Of a stretch of DNA of 64,000 nt, positions 25,176 through 36,500 are shown piece after piece. Below the pieces are notes generated by a model, which was not told the DNA's origin, searched no databases, and saw nothing but the letters and a program-made list of their open reading frames with translations. This stretch comes from Closterium sp. NIES-65 (taxonomy: Eukaryota; Streptophyta; Zygnematophyceae; Desmidiales; Closteriaceae). Location of the stretch: contig CANXME010000542.1 of the NCBI GenBank assembly GCA_948144175.1, forward strand, positions 992,001 through 1,056,000. The letters are read 5' to 3'. The position numbers and the translations under genes are program-made. Each line of letters opens with the position of its first letter. Position 1 is the first letter of the stretch.

Positions 25176-25310
25176 TGTCAGAATATTGTAGCTTATACAT
25201 TTTGTGTAGGCTATAGTGGGGCATCCCATAGAGGGTACAACCCAATTAGGGTTAGTACTTGTACTCTCTTCTTTCATACTGCATTCATTTTTATCGTTCA
25301 TATCTTCTCA
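25176..25310 (+). repeat. 3' LTR of R5
   Basis: 135 bp, TGTCAGAATATTG to ATCTTCTCA, about 98% identical to the 5' LTR. Confidence 0.9.
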
Positions 25311-25503
25311 ACTTGCGCGGCCGACCAGGTTTCGCCGGGGATGGCACTAGCTCGTCGAACGTTTTCGTACCGAGGTGGCGGAGGAGCTCGTCATGGACGG
25401 CAGACTTTGAAACTCCCAAAACCTGCGCGATTTGGCGGTAACTATGCCCCTCTTCAATTCGCTGCATGATGCGCTTCTGTTTCTCCACGCTAAGGCGCTT
25501 CAT
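25311..25503 (-). pseudogene. Tc1/mariner transposase, N-terminal DNA-binding part
   Basis: The start ATG is at 25,501-25,503. The frame reads a basic N-terminus (MKRLSVEKQKRIM) followed by a helix-turn-helix, EGHSYRQIAQVLGVSKSAV, the paired-like domain that binds the element's inverted repeats. It then passes into the GRPRK linker that resembles the AT-hook-like GRPR motif of Tc1 transposases. R5 interrupts the gene just after RKL, and the host reading resumes at 18,342 on the left side of R5. Confidence 0.88.
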
Positions 25504-25794
25504 GTTGCGAGGGTGTTAGTGCTACTCGTACATCGTAGTATCCACCCGTAATCTCCTCTGTACCTAACTAGTCTAGATCTAACAGCGCACGAAATAAGGC
25601 GCGGGACATTTCGGAAAGATTTGTCCGTGTGGGATGTCGAGAGGGAAGAGCTGACTCGTTACAGCAAGAGGTTTTTTTTTTTGCTATAGGTAGCCTACAC
25701 AAACTCGTAACAGTCAATTGCGCCTCCTGTATGCAATATGTTTATGACAAAACTTGTTTATGGTACAATTGGGTGGAAGTTATCGTACATTTCG

Positions 25795-25824
25795 AATGCA
25801 TAAGGACAATAATTTCGTTCAGAC
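25795..25824 (-). repeat. Right terminal inverted repeat of Tc1/mariner element
   Basis: Complementary partner of the left end, with TA at 25,825-25,826 as the duplicated target. Confidence 0.82.
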
Positions 25825-25826
25825 TA

Positions 25827-26176
25827 CATCCATATATCTAGTCCTCAAATATATGACCTGGCCATGTAGGGCTATTTCTTAACGGGACATGAATGGCTGT
25901 TTCAGTCAATATACAGCTGGGCACTTCACGGGCCCCAAACGTCTACGAAGCAGCCTGTGTACAGCCTGGCAATTCCTGGCCATAACCCCACCATATGCAA
26001 TTGCCATTCTCAAGAGCCACATTTTTTAGATAAACAACCGAATCGCTGCAATTTATCGTCACAACGGACTTAGGCTTGGTTTACCGTGGCGAACGGAACG
26101 TATTATTCCCTGTCGCTTGGCACTCTTGCTAGCACCGGCCATGGACAGCAAGTTCAGTTTCGATTTCGTGGTTTGT
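25827..26176. other. Unassigned stretch between the two DNA transposons
   Basis: About 350 bp with no gene recognised. It separates the TA of the Tc1/mariner element from the 8 bp target duplication of the hAT element. It may be genuine host background. Confidence 0.45.
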
Positions 26177-26184
26177 GTTCGGGA

Positions 26185-26215
26185 CAGGGCCTTTGATATC
26201 AGTGTAAAATACCCT
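26185..26215 (+). repeat. Left terminal inverted repeat of hAT element
   Basis: It starts CAGGGCCTTTGATATCAGT. The right end read inward starts CAGGGCCTCAGATTCAATTT. The first eight bases are identical and the rest is partly matched. Confidence 0.82.
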
Positions 26216-26395
26216 GATTACCCTGATTTTAGGGTTGACATAACCCCCTTGCCCTGAAGAAACATGCTCTTAGTTTTTTCAGCCCAGAGATTTCAGGATG
26301 TTTGTTTTATAACACCCTGAGATTTCAGAGTAGTGTAGACCTGCCTGCCCTGAGGCGTCAGGGTTCTTGTATGGCGTACCCTGAAATGGTTACAC
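26215..26395. repeat. Left subterminal dyad repeats of hAT element
   Basis: Several short dyads follow the pattern CCCTGA, a few bases, TCAGGG: for example CCCTGAGATTTCAG near 26,315 and CCCTGAGGCGTCAGGG near 26,350. Such subterminal repeats are known transposase-binding sites in hAT elements; that role is inferred here. Confidence 0.65.
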
Positions 26396-26520
26396 TTTGC
26401 GCCTAGGGGGCCCAGTCCTTGATTTTCCGAGAGTTGGTGCCGAAACACGGGAGTCGCCCACCACCACTCACATTGACGACAAAATGGCCCACATGGGGCA
26501 ACATACAGCGATGCGGCAGG

Positions 26521-26921
26521 TGTCACAGGATCGAATTCTCCATCGAAACTTGTCACTACAACTGAATACAAGGCGTTTTTATACTCGGAATTACGAGGAT
26601 AAAATAGATAAAACGAACATTCGGGAACACGCCCTTGCCGATACTACAATCACAAATGCGCACAAGCACGCAAGGCTATTGGCACTTGGGATTATGCCCA
26701 GATTACACCGTATACACCACTGTCGGCGTTGTCGGTGCCGTATAATAAGTATGTCGGTGGGAAAAGTAGGAAATATGAGAAATAAATAGAAGGCTCTAGA
26801 AAATAGAATAGTAGGCCAATTGAGATGAGATAAAGACCAAAATAAAGAGGAGAAAAAGGAGAACAAGAAAGGAAAAATATAATAATGAGAAAATTTTATA
26901 TATCGGGGATGTCCTCTCACA
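26521..26921 (-). repeat. 3' LTR of gypsy element
   Basis: 401 bp, TGTCACAGGATCG to CCTCTCACA. It is followed inward by CTTCCCCCCCTC, a polypurine tract on the other strand. Confidence 0.88.
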
Positions 26922-27279
26922 CTTCCCCCCCTCAAAGCTGGGTGGTAGAAGTAACACCCTGCTTGACAAGGTGGTGCTGGAGAGGACGACGGGCGTTATC
27001 CATGTCGTGTTCAGGTACCCAGCTTTCCTCGGAAGGATCATAGCCTTTCCAACGAATCAAGAGCTCCAAGGTGCCGTTACGTCGTCGTCAGTGCGCTAGA
27101 ATGGCTTCAACTTCGTACTCAGGTTCCTCATTAACGATCACTGGCGGTGGCGGCGGTGGCTGGCGACCTTTGAAGACCGTGTTTGGGTCCCGATAGGGCT
27201 TGAGAAGTTGAACATGGAAGGCATTGTGAATTCTCCTGGTAGCTGGATAACGCAAGCGGAAGGTTACTGGAGTGACCTG

Positions 27280-27505
27280 TGTTCAAGTTTTAAGCATAGG
27301 TTGGCTTAGGAGCCATAGTTTAGGTTCTTAGTAGATCGAGTTCTAGGGTAAGGAGGATGTCGAGAAAGTTGAGAGAGGAGAAAGAGGGCTTCACTATAGG
27401 TTGGCAACAACATATAGCAAAGAAACAAAGAAGGTGCACCACCAAACAAAGTTTATAATAACTACACTAACTACAGCTACAGGCAATTACAGATATATTG
27501 TGACA
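27280..27505 (-). repeat. 3' LTR of R6
   Basis: 226 bp, TGTTCAAGTTTTAAG to ATATTGTGACA. CTCCCCCATAACTGCCTGC follows as the complement of the polypurine tract. Confidence 0.87.
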
Positions 27506-28009
27506 CTCCCCCATAACTGCCTGCAGCAGAAGCTAATGCAGAGACACCCCCTGAAGGGGTACACCAAGCGCAGCAGAAGGAGAGGGCAAGTGAGGAGGAG
27601 GGACTATATGAGGAGAGGCTGCTGGCAGGTGAAGCTGCTGGCTCCAAGGCAGCTGCTTCCTGGAACCTTCCTCAGTCCTCCAACTCCCCCTTCCACACTC
27701 CTTGACAACCCTAGCTCCTCTCCCTCAGCTCCCCCACACCCTCACACCCACCCCCCCCCCAGCGGCAGCTGCAGCAGTGGGAGAGAAAGGAGGAGGAGGG
27801 GAAGGGGATCACACACACCCATCACCCCCATACCCGCCACCCCCATAGCCTCCGTTCCACGGCTGCACGCGCAGCAGGGAGACAGAGAAGGGGGAGGGGG
27901 AAGAGCAGGGGCCGCGCGTGCAGGGCAACAGCGCGGAGCAGTAGCAGAGCGCACAAGGGCGCAGGCAGACCAGAGCGCACAAGGGCGCAGGCAGCAGCAG
28001 GGCGCACGA

Positions 28010-28835
28010 CGGGCAGCACAGGCACGGGCAGCAACGGGCGGCAACGGGCAGCACAGGCACGGGCAGCAACGGGCGGCAACGGGCAGCACAGGCACGGGCA
28101 GCAACGGGCGGCAACGGGCAGCACAAGCTCGGGCAGCAGCAGGCAGCAGCGGGCAGCACAGGCACAGGCAGCAACGGGCGGCAACAAGCAGCACAGGCAC
28201 GGGCAGCGACAGGCAGCACAGGCACGGGCAGCAACGGGCGGCAACAGGCAGCACAGGCACGGGCAGCGACAGGCAGCACAGGCACCGGCAGCAATAGGCA
28301 GCAACGGGCAGCACAGGCACAGGAAGCAACAGGCAGCAACGGGCAGCACAGGCACGGGCAGCAACGGGCAGCAACAGGCAGCACAGGCACGGGCAGCAAC
28401 GGGCGGCAACGGGCAGCACAGGCACAGGCAGCAACAGGCAGCACAGGCTCGGGCAGCAACGAGCGGCAACAGGCAGCATAGGCACGGGCAGCAACGGGCG
28501 GCAACAGGCAGCACAGGCACGGGCAGCAACAGGCAGCAACGGGCAGCACAGGCACGGGAAGCAACAGGCAGCAACGGGCAGCACAGGCATGGGCAGCAAC
28601 GGGCGGCAACAGGCAGCACAGGCACAGGCAGCAACAGGCAGCAACAGGCAGCACAGGCACAGGCAGCAACAGGCAGCACAGGCACTGGCAGCAACGGGCG
28701 GCAACGGGCAGCACAGGCACGGGCAGCAACAGGCAGCAACAGGCAGCACAGGCACGGGCAGCAACAGGCGGCAACGGGCAGCACAGGCACAGGCAGCAAC
28801 GGGCGGCAATAGGCAGCACAGGCACGGGCAGCCGT
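28010..28835. repeat. Minisatellite in R6 (10 bp subunit, about 35 bp unit)
   Basis: Variants of GGGCAGCAAC and GGGCGGCAAC, grouped with GGGCAGCACAGGCAC, are repeated over about 820 bp. Open frames run through it in several registers (Ala/Cys/Pro-rich or Gln/Arg-rich), which is the mark of a tandem repeat, not of a protein. Confidence 0.88.
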
Positions 28836-28879
28836 ACCGAGTCCAGGAGCGGCGGTGCATACAGCTGTGGGGTCGGCGC

Positions 28880-29285
28880 CGTGGGCTGCTGCTGGGGCGG
28901 CTCGCAGGGTCCAGGGGCGGCTGCTGTTGCTGGGGCGGCTGCTCCAGGCGCTGCTGCTGCTGGGGCGGCCGCTGTAGTGGCGGCGGCTCCAGGGGCTGCT
29001 GCTGTTGGGGCGGCGGCTCCAGGGGCTGCTGTTGCTGGGGCGGCTGCTCCAGGCGCTGCTGCTGCTGCTGGGGTGGCCGCTGCAGTGGCGGCGGCTCTAG
29101 GGGCTGCTGCTGTTGGGGTGGCGGCTCCAGGGGCTGCTGCTGCTGGGGCGGCTGCTCCAGGCGCTGCTGCTGCTGGGGCGGCCGCTGCAGTGGCGGCGGC
29201 TCCAGGGGCTGCTCCTATTGGGGCGGCGGCTCCAGGGGCTGCTGCTGCTGGGGCGGCTGCTCCAGGGGCTGTTGCTGAGGTCCAG
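28880..29285. repeat. GC-rich longer-unit tandem repeat in R6
   Basis: A unit of about 105-108 bp recurs, marked by GCTCCAGGCGCTGCTGCTGC near 28,941, 29,045 and 29,153. It is built of smaller GGGGCTGCTGCTG motifs. Confidence 0.78.
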
Positions 29286-29850
29286 GGGCGGCGCTCGGCT
29301 GCAACGCTGGCGCGGGCGCAGGTGAGGCAGAGGCGGTGGCCAGGGGGGAGGGCGCCGCGATGAGTAGGAACGGCGCCCAAGGGGTGCCGCTACGAGTAGG
29401 GGCGACGCCCCATGGGCGCCGCGACGAGCAGGAGCGGCGTCCAGGGGGCGCCGCGACGAGCAGTGGCGACGCCCCGTGGTTCCCGCAGTGGCATTGCAAC
29501 GAGCTAGGCGACGCCGTGCGGGTCCTGCAGGGGCGTCGCGACGAGCAGGAGCGGCGACGCCCGGGTCCCGCAGGTGCGTCGCGACGAGCAGGAGCGGCGC
29601 CTCGCAGGGCGCCGCGAAGTGGAGGGTACGGGCGGGCAAAACAGGCCCGCCCGTGGACGTGAGGCAGGCGCGCAGGCGGCGTGAGGGCAGGCCACGCGCG
29701 GGGCAGGAAGACGCCGCGTGCCCAGGGCGCACGGCGGGCAGAAGCCCGCCGCCGTGCGCGAGAAAAATACGCCGCGCGCGCGAGGCGCGCGGCAGGACGA
29801 TAGGCAGCGGAAGCAGGAAGTCAGCAGGTAAGTACCTGCTCTGAATACCA

Positions 29851-30076
29851 TGTTCAAGTTTTAAGCATAGGTTGGCTTAGGAGCCATAGTTTAGGTTCTT
29901 AGTAGATCAAGTTCTAGGGTAAGGAAGATGTCGAGAAAGTTGAGAGAGGAGAAAGAGGGCTTCATTATAGGTTGGCAACAACATATGGCAAAGTAACAAA
30001 GAAGGTGCACCACCAAACAAAGTTTATAATAACTACACTAACTACAGCTACAGGCAGTTACAGATATATTCTGACA
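29851..30076 (-). repeat. 5' LTR of R6
   Basis: 226 bp, about 97% identical to the left LTR. It ends CTGACA against the duplicated ACCTG. Confidence 0.88.
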
Positions 30077-31474
30077 ACCTGCGCCTCGACGAGAAAAGGT
30101 CCGCAGAAGCGAGGTCAGACCTTAGTCGGAAGATGGCTAATGTCGAGATTGCGTGTATCCAGAAGCACTTGATCGCCAATTTTGATGGAATGATTGTTGC
30201 GACTCCGATCAGCGAGCTTTTTTTGTTGCTGCTGGATAGTCAGGAGACGTTTATGCGTGCGCTCCCACAATTGGTGCATAGTAGTAATGAAGTCATGTGC
30301 GGGTTGCACCGTGGCAGGTACTGTCGGCTTCTGAGGCATGAGTGGGTTGCGACCGTAACAGAGGAAGAAAGGAGTTTGTCCTGTTGCAGTGTGCGTGGCG
30401 TTGTTATATGCAAACTTGAGAACCGGCAGGTGCGCATCCCATTTGGAGATTTCGTCCTTACACGCTGCTCGCAGAAGTTGTTCGACAATCTGGTTGAGGC
30501 GCTCTGTCTGACCATCCGTTTGGGGATGATAGGCTGATGACAGGGCGAGTTTGGTCCCCATGAGCGACATGAGCTCTTTCCATAATTTACTCGTGAATTT
30601 CGGGTCTCTGTCCGAGATCAGCGTTGTTGGAATGCCATGTTGCGAGATGACGTAGCGGAAGAATATTTGCGCTGTCTCCTCGTTGCGAGCCGTTGGGTGT
30701 GTCGGGATGAAGTGGCCCATTTCGGAAAATTTGTCGATGACGACTAGAATGGCATCATAACCAGCTTTGGTAGGTGGTAACCCGGTGATGAAGTCCAAGC
30801 TGACCACTTGCCAAGGCTGTTCAGGGACTGGAAGAGGCTGTAGTAACCCGGCTTTTTTTTTGTTTGCTGCTCTTCATCCGTTGGCATGTTTGGCATGAGG
30901 TGACAAATTTCTGTACGTCATTCGCCATGTGGGGCCAATAATAATGCTTCGCAATACCGGCAAGCGTCTTGTTACTACCAAAGTGGCCTGCGTAGAGAAC
31001 ATCATGAAATTCTTCGAGTAGTAACTGTCGTAAAGGAGGGTAATTAGGTACCCATATTTTGTGAATACCTTGCGGTATGCGATGTCTTGATCCCAGTGTA
31101 GAAGATGGCGCTTTTCTGCTACAGAGATTTCGGGGTCGATAGTGTATCCATGCGTAAAGAGACCTTTCAAGAGTGGGTTCATGCCATCGACTTGTAGGGC
31201 GGCAATGTGTGCAGGGCGACTGAGTGCGTCTGACTTGTTCTTGTGCCCCAGCTTATACACGATGTCGTAATGGAAGTGGGTTTCGAGAAAGTCAATCCAC
31301 CGGACCTGCCGCCTGGAGAGTGTTGGTTGTGTTTTTAGGTATTTCAAGAATTTTCTTGACTGCTGGAGGAAGTTCCTTGATCTGCTTCTCTCCGCTGTCT
31401 GCTTCGTTGACTATCGCCATAAATCCCGTCGTGGTCCGTTCAACATCCTTTTCAAAGCGTGCGAGTGTCTCGAC

Positions 31475-32105
31475 TGGAATATTTCCCGTGTCGTCCCATT
31501 TGGGAAGGCTGGGTTTCCTTCCGTTGTTGTTGATGTTGGCCGTCTGGTTAACCCATTTGATCTCGGGGTTGAATTTTTTAAGGAGGGATCGTGCGGTGCG
31601 GCATTTTTCACCCACAAAATTCTCGCAACGAAGTCACGTATTGTCTGCGGGCATGGTCATTGGTCCGCCATTCCTGCTTTGACCTCGTTGAACTCAACAT
31701 ACCGATCCCCGCGTGACGCGTGAACCTGCCAGCTGTTGGGTCAAAGAAATAGGTTGCCTGGTGATTGGTGGGCAGAGGAATGGATGAACATCCAACCAAG
31801 CCGAGCATCAAGCGAAGCACATCGCATGTCCCATAGAAATACACGCAAATTCGATTCAGCACATCACAGACAAAATCACCCTTTTTACGGCACAAGCAGC
31901 AATTTTCATGGAATCTGCACTTGTTTGCAACAGCATGTCCACTATCCGCTCTTGCTTCCCCCTCAACCCATTACAATACCTCAGCTCAACCCTAGACTGG
32001 AATATTTCCCGTGTCATCCCATTTGGGAAGGCTGGTTTTCCTTCCGTTGTTGTTGATGTTGGCCGTCCGGTTAACCCATTTGATCTCGGGGTTGAATTTT
32101 TAAAG
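31475..32105. repeat. Repeated segment inside gypsy element
   Basis: A stretch of about 105 bp at 31,475-31,580 recurs in the same orientation at about 32,000-32,105, with a few differences (shared motif GATGTTGGCCGTC). The sequence between them is gypsy-like but not assignable to a domain. Confidence 0.75.
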
Positions 32106-32220
32106 AAAGTCTCTCCCAAAGATTACGTCGAGTCCTTTAATATTTGTGACGAGGAGAACAGGCTTCCATCGAAGGGGTCCAATCTGTAGTAGTAACCGTG
32201 TTTCATCGTAGATTGGTAGC

Positions 32221-33206
32221 TTACTGCCATCCACCATCGTTGCCAAGAAGCTTGAGGACTTGAGCTCTCCTCGGAGTCGGTCGATTGTTTACTTGTCGTA
32301 GACGCTGTGCGATGCTCCGTTGCCCACGAGTGCTTGGAGGCGCTGTCCGTTGCGGATCACCTCGAGCATGAGTGGTGAGCATTGCTCGTAGTACCCAAAA
32401 ATTAGTCTCATGAATAGGATCATAGGGTACATCCCAATATTCAGTACACACCGTGGTTCCACTGCTTGCTCCTGGACTAACAGTTGGCCTGGGCTGCGTG
32501 GAGAAAGGCTCCTCTCCAACGCCAGGAGTAGAGGTAGTAACTGTACAGGTTGACCCTGAGGGGGTGGATCTGGTCGACGCCTGCGATCCACTGGATGCAT
32601 CCTGGAGGGGGTTTCGGAGTTTCCGCAGCTTCATTTGAACTCCCAACTGCCTCCTCAGTTGATTCAGCTCCATAGACTTCTTCCCTGGGGAATGGAGAGT
32701 CGTCTTGGGCTGGTTCCGGAAGAGGACGTTGACGCCATGGAAATGCCTGCTTCTTTCCACACTCCTTAAGTCTTTCCCCAGCTCCGTAGGCACCGGTACC
32801 ACTTCTTTAATTGTCTGCTTCCTCTGGAGTTCTTCCCAATATTTTTTTATGGCTCCGGACCCGCGAAAATCATCAGTCTTCATTAAAGCATCTTTGAAAG
32901 ATAACTTTAACGAATTCTGTTTGTTTCCGGGGTCGAATTGGAGAGTTCCCGTCTTGGTTGAGTCTATTTTCGCGGACGTTTTCTTTTCCTCGGCGAGTCC
33001 CTCTGACAAATTTCGGTCAAGGGGCTTGGGATTACGCCCCTGATTCTCCAAATCTCGCGCTCAATGCTGTCCTTCAGTTTCGATTTGGTCAAGATTGCCC
33101 TGACGCTTTCGGATCTGCTTTTCCTCGCCAGCACGAGCTGCAATAACTGGCGAGATCCGTTTTTTTGCCTTTTGTCTTTAGTTTCGCCACTCCCTCGAGC
33201 TCGAAA
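32221..33206 (-). pseudogene. Gypsy gag/protease-side remains
   Basis: An open stretch on the minus strand reads a charged, Lys/Glu-rich segment (KLSFKDALMKTDDF) followed by a Ser/Thr/Pro-rich part, then the protease-like segment. By position it is the Gag end of the gypsy polyprotein. I cannot match it to a named domain. R7 lies immediately upstream in the element's own orientation. Confidence 0.6.
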
Positions 33207-33338
33207 TGTGAAAATAGAAACGTGAATGAATTGACTACGAACGAGGTGAGTACAAATAGGAAACCCTAATTGGGTTGTACCCCCTATGGGATACCCCACT
33301 ATAGCCTACACAAACAAGTAAGCTATAATGTTCTAACA
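33207..33338 (-). repeat. 3' LTR of R7
   Basis: 132 bp, TGTGAAAATAG to ATGTTCTAACA. Confidence 0.92.
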
Positions 33339-33550
33339 CACCCCCATAGGCAAAGTGGGGGAGAACAAGGGGTCACAAGACCAGTCAAGCAAAGCAAAGC
33401 AAAGCTCAGGGTGGATCACAAAGTCACCACACATTCCGAGCACAAGATCAAGGGCCACAAGGCCAGTTCGCATGCAAGATTATATATAGAGATATACAAG
33501 AATCAAGCAAGCAAGAGCAAGAGTATATATAGGTCAAGGTACAAGCAAGG

Positions 33551-36500
33551 TCAAGAAGTGAGCAAGTGAGACAAGACAGGCACAAGACCCAGCTGCGTGC
33601 AGCAACGCTGATGATCACAAGGCGCAAGTGCCTTGGTGAAGACATCAGCAGTGTTGGCCTCAGAGGCCACGTACGCAAGTCGCAACTGTCCACGCTGCTG
33701 TAGCTCACGAGCAAGAATGTAGCGGAGAGCAATGTGCTTTATCCTGTGCTCCAGTCGCTGCTCTCGACACAAGGCCAGCATGGCCTTGTTGTCTACGTAC
33801 AGGACTGGAGGAGAACGAGGCGGCTCTCCAAGGTCGGTCAGCAGGTAGGTGAGCCAGCGAACCTCCTGAGCAGCCATAGCCCCGGCGTAGATCTCAGCCT
33901 CACAACTGGAGCCGAGAACAGAAGACGAGCGAGTAGCCCGCCACGAGACAGAGCCGGAACCAAGGCTGAAGGTGTAACCCTGTGACGACCGCTGTGTAGC
34001 CTGGTCGTCAGCCCAAGAAGCGTCCGCGTGCCCAGTGAGGACCACTGGACTGCGCCCTCCAAGCACTAGCCCCATGCCCGACGTACTGCACAAGTAGCGC
34101 AACACCCTCTTCGCTGCAGCCATGTGCTCTGGTCGGTGTCTCCCAGGAGCAATATAGCGTGCGAGAATGCTGAGAGGGTATGCAAGGTCAGGTCGTGTGC
34201 AGGTCATCAGGTACATGAGGCAGCCAACAAGCTCTGCATACGGGCCACTCGACTCTACGGACTCATCCGAAGGCAGAGCTGAGAGCGAGTGGCGAGTAGG
34301 CAGAGGAGTGGCCTGAGGCGAGGAGTACGTGAAGCTGAAGCGCTGAAGGACCTGCTGCACCATGTGTGACTGAGTCAGGGTAATGGTGCGGCGTGCTCTG
34401 TCCCGGGTGATCTGCAAGCCAAGGTAGCTGCGCAGTTCACCCAGGTCAGTGCACGTGTGTCTCTTCTGCAGCTCGGACTTCACGTAAGCGAGTCCAGCAG
34501 TGTCCGCTGTGGCAAAGACCAAGTCGTCGACGTACACGAGGATGTAGAACGGCGGCAGAGAGGTGTCGGTGCGCAGAAACAGCGACGGGTCGGCAGTAGA
34601 AGGAGCAAACCCAAGTGCCGCAAGCGTAGTCCTCAGTGTGTCGTGCCACTCACGTGGCGCCTGGCGGAGACCGTAGACTGGACGCCGGAGACTCCACTGG
34701 GTACCAGGAGGGAAAGACCCAGTGAAGCCAGGTGGGCGACGCAACCAGATCTCCTCGTGCAGGCTGCCCTGCAAGAAAGCTGTGCTGAAGTCGAGAGAGT
34801 GCAGCTCGTAGTCACGGTGAGCAGCAACGTGCAGCAGTACCCGAAGAGTGGTCATCTTCGGGGTGGGGGAGAAGGTCTGAAAGTAGTCAACCCCCTGCCG
34901 TTGACTGAAGCCACGAGCCACGTAACGCGCCTTGAAGACAGGCGGAGAACCCGGCGGCCGCTTCACCCTGAAAATCCACATGCCACTGACGATGTTCGCC
35001 CCAGGAGGGGGAACAGCGTCGACGTAGGTGCCTGTGGACTTCCAGGAAGCCATCTCTGCATCCATAGCTGCCTGCCACTGAGAGGAGTAGGGACCCTCTA
35101 TCGCCTCCGCGTAAGAGCGCGGAGTCGGGATGTCTAGTGCATCCGGGTCTCCCTCAGGGGCTAGCAGTACAGACGCGAGATGAGGTGAAGCGACGGCCAG
35201 ACACTGGAACTCCTCCTGCCTGTCCTCAAGGACGTCCGTGCCAAGGGCACACTCACCCCCGACGGACGGAGGACAGGCAGACTCAGACTCAGCAACAAGA
35301 CTAGCAGCGTAGTCTAGGCGACAGCGCGCAGCAAAGTCGACGAGCTCAGTGACAAGAGCAGACGCAGCAGAAGACTCGAAAGAAGGGTCAGTGACAGCTG
35401 TAGCAAGGAGACGCGTGACAGTAGGACTGGCAGCACGAAGAGAGTCCGACTCCGGGTCGGCAAGAGCAGGAAGAGAGGAAGTAGGAGGAGAAGGCAAAGG
35501 GGCACGCAGAGGAGCAGTGGACGGACGCAGAGACATCCGGTGCGTGCCAGGGACAGGAGGAGGATGCTGACGCGAACCGCGACCACTAGCGCGCGCAGTA
35601 CGAACAAGCGACGCAGGACGAGACGCAGGCTCACGACGCTCAGTAAGACCTCCAGTCGGACCAGCGTAGGGAGAAGGAGCAGGCAAAGGGGAGGCAGGCT
35701 GTAGCTGTGACTGTGACGAGAAAGGCTGTGGACCCTCTAAGGGAGGAGGAGGAGGACCAGGAGAAGGTGTAAGACCAAGAACCTGCTGCAGGAGCGGAAC
35801 GAAGTACGGCCGGGGCCGCGCGGCGACGCCAGAAACAGCAGGGACAGCACCAGTACCCCCAGCAGGAGTACCCGCTCTAGCAGCACCTCCAGTAGCTCCC
35901 GAACCTCCAGCAGCACCAGCAGGAGCACCGCCAGTCGGACCTCTAGCGGCAGTCTCAGCGTCAACACCCTCAGCAGCACCAGCTCCAGGAGAACCCTCAG
36001 ACCCAGCAGCTCCAGCACCCACAGTACGAGCACCGCCGGGACGCTCGGCAGTTGTACCCTCTGCAGCCGAAGAACCTCCAGCACCAGCAGCACGCCTCCA
36101 GCGTCTGGCAAACCACTCACGTAGCTCCTGAGGGGAGAGTGGCTCACGGCGAGACGAAGCACCTCCAGGCGGAGCACCCCCAGTCTCAGCACCCCCAGGC
36201 TCCGCACCCCCAGGCTCAGCACCCCCAGGCTCAGCACCCCCAGGCTCAGCACCCCCAGGCTCAGCACCTCCAGACTCCGCACCCCCAGGCTCAGCTCCCA
36301 CAGGCGTAGCACCTCCAGTCTCAGCACCCCCAGGCTCAGCTCCTGCAGCCGCACCAGAGTCACCAGTGACCTCGACAGGCTCGACCGCGTCTACCTGGGA
36401 CACACCTGAAGGGGCAGGACCCTGAGGGGGAAGGGTGTCTACCGGGGGGGGACCTGGTACCAAGAAGAGCGGGGGAGGGGGGAGGGACGGAGTGCGGTAG

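Larger units (their letters stand above)
18343..25310 (+). mobile_element. R5: Ty1/copia LTR retrotransposon, broken
   Basis: This 6,968 bp plus-strand element lies inside the Tc1/mariner transposase gene. It has a perfect 5 bp target duplication, ACTTG (18,338-18,342 and 25,311-25,315), which sets the left limit. The LTRs are 135 bp and differ at about 3 positions, so the insertion is fairly recent. The primer site at 18,478-18,492 is TGGTATCGAGCAGGT, and the polypurine tract with CTATGGGGGTG precedes the 3' LTR. Gag-Pol is broken about five times. Confidence 0.93.
15755..25824 (-). mobile_element. Tc1/mariner DNA transposon split by two retroelements
   Basis: The ends are inverted repeats sharing CTGAACGAAAT and ATTGTCC (left about 15,755-15,785, right about 25,795-25,824). 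Both are flanked by the TA dinucleotide expected for Tc1/mariner (15,753-15,754 and 25,825-25,826). Inside lie R4 (15,806-17,299) and R5 (18,343-25,310). Subtracting these and their 5 bp duplications leaves about 1,598 bp, the usual size of the family. The transposase is on the minus strand, DD34E type. It carries ordinary decay besides the insertions. Confidence 0.9.
27280..30076 (-). mobile_element. R6: non-autonomous LTR element, second family
   Basis: The element is 2,797 bp with 226 bp LTRs differing at about 7 positions (3%). The target duplication ACCTG is perfect (27,275-27,279 and 30,077-30,081). The primer site at 29,834-29,850 reads TGGTATTCAGAGCAGGT on the minus strand. The interior is dominated by two tandem-repeat arrays and holds no retroelement protein. 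Its LTR is related to that of R9, for example around AACTGCCTGTAGCTGTAGTT. It looks whole for a non-autonomous element. Confidence 0.9.
26950..32300 (-). pseudogene. Gypsy pol remains: protease-like, RNase H, integrase, chromodomain
   Basis: On the minus strand, a retropepsin-like segment (GNGASHS) lies near 32,320-32,100. An RNase H end (VYKLGHKNKSDALSR) lies near 31,250, and an integrase zinc-binding segment (YAGHFG, then CQTC) near 31,000-30,880. The integrase core is at about 30,800-30,150, containing VIDKFSEMGHF, SDRDPKFTS and YHPQTDGQTER, which carry the Asp, Asp, Glu pattern. A chromodomain lies at about 27,075-27,005 (LLIRWKGYDPSEESWVPE), which places the element among chromoviruses. 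R6 sits between the integrase core and the chromodomain. It is broken in many places. Confidence 0.88.

Noticed and set aside
28010-28835. CRISPR-like regular array
   Set aside because: The repeats are contiguous with no unique spacers and lie inside a eukaryotic LTR element; it is a minisatellite.
27742-29380. Long Ala/Cys/Pro-rich open frames on the minus strand
   Set aside because: Several registers are open at once over a tandem repeat, with no domain; compositional artefacts.
30133-30537. Plus-strand frame across the gypsy integrase
   Set aside because: The minus strand here has clear integrase motifs, so the plus-strand frame is a shadow.
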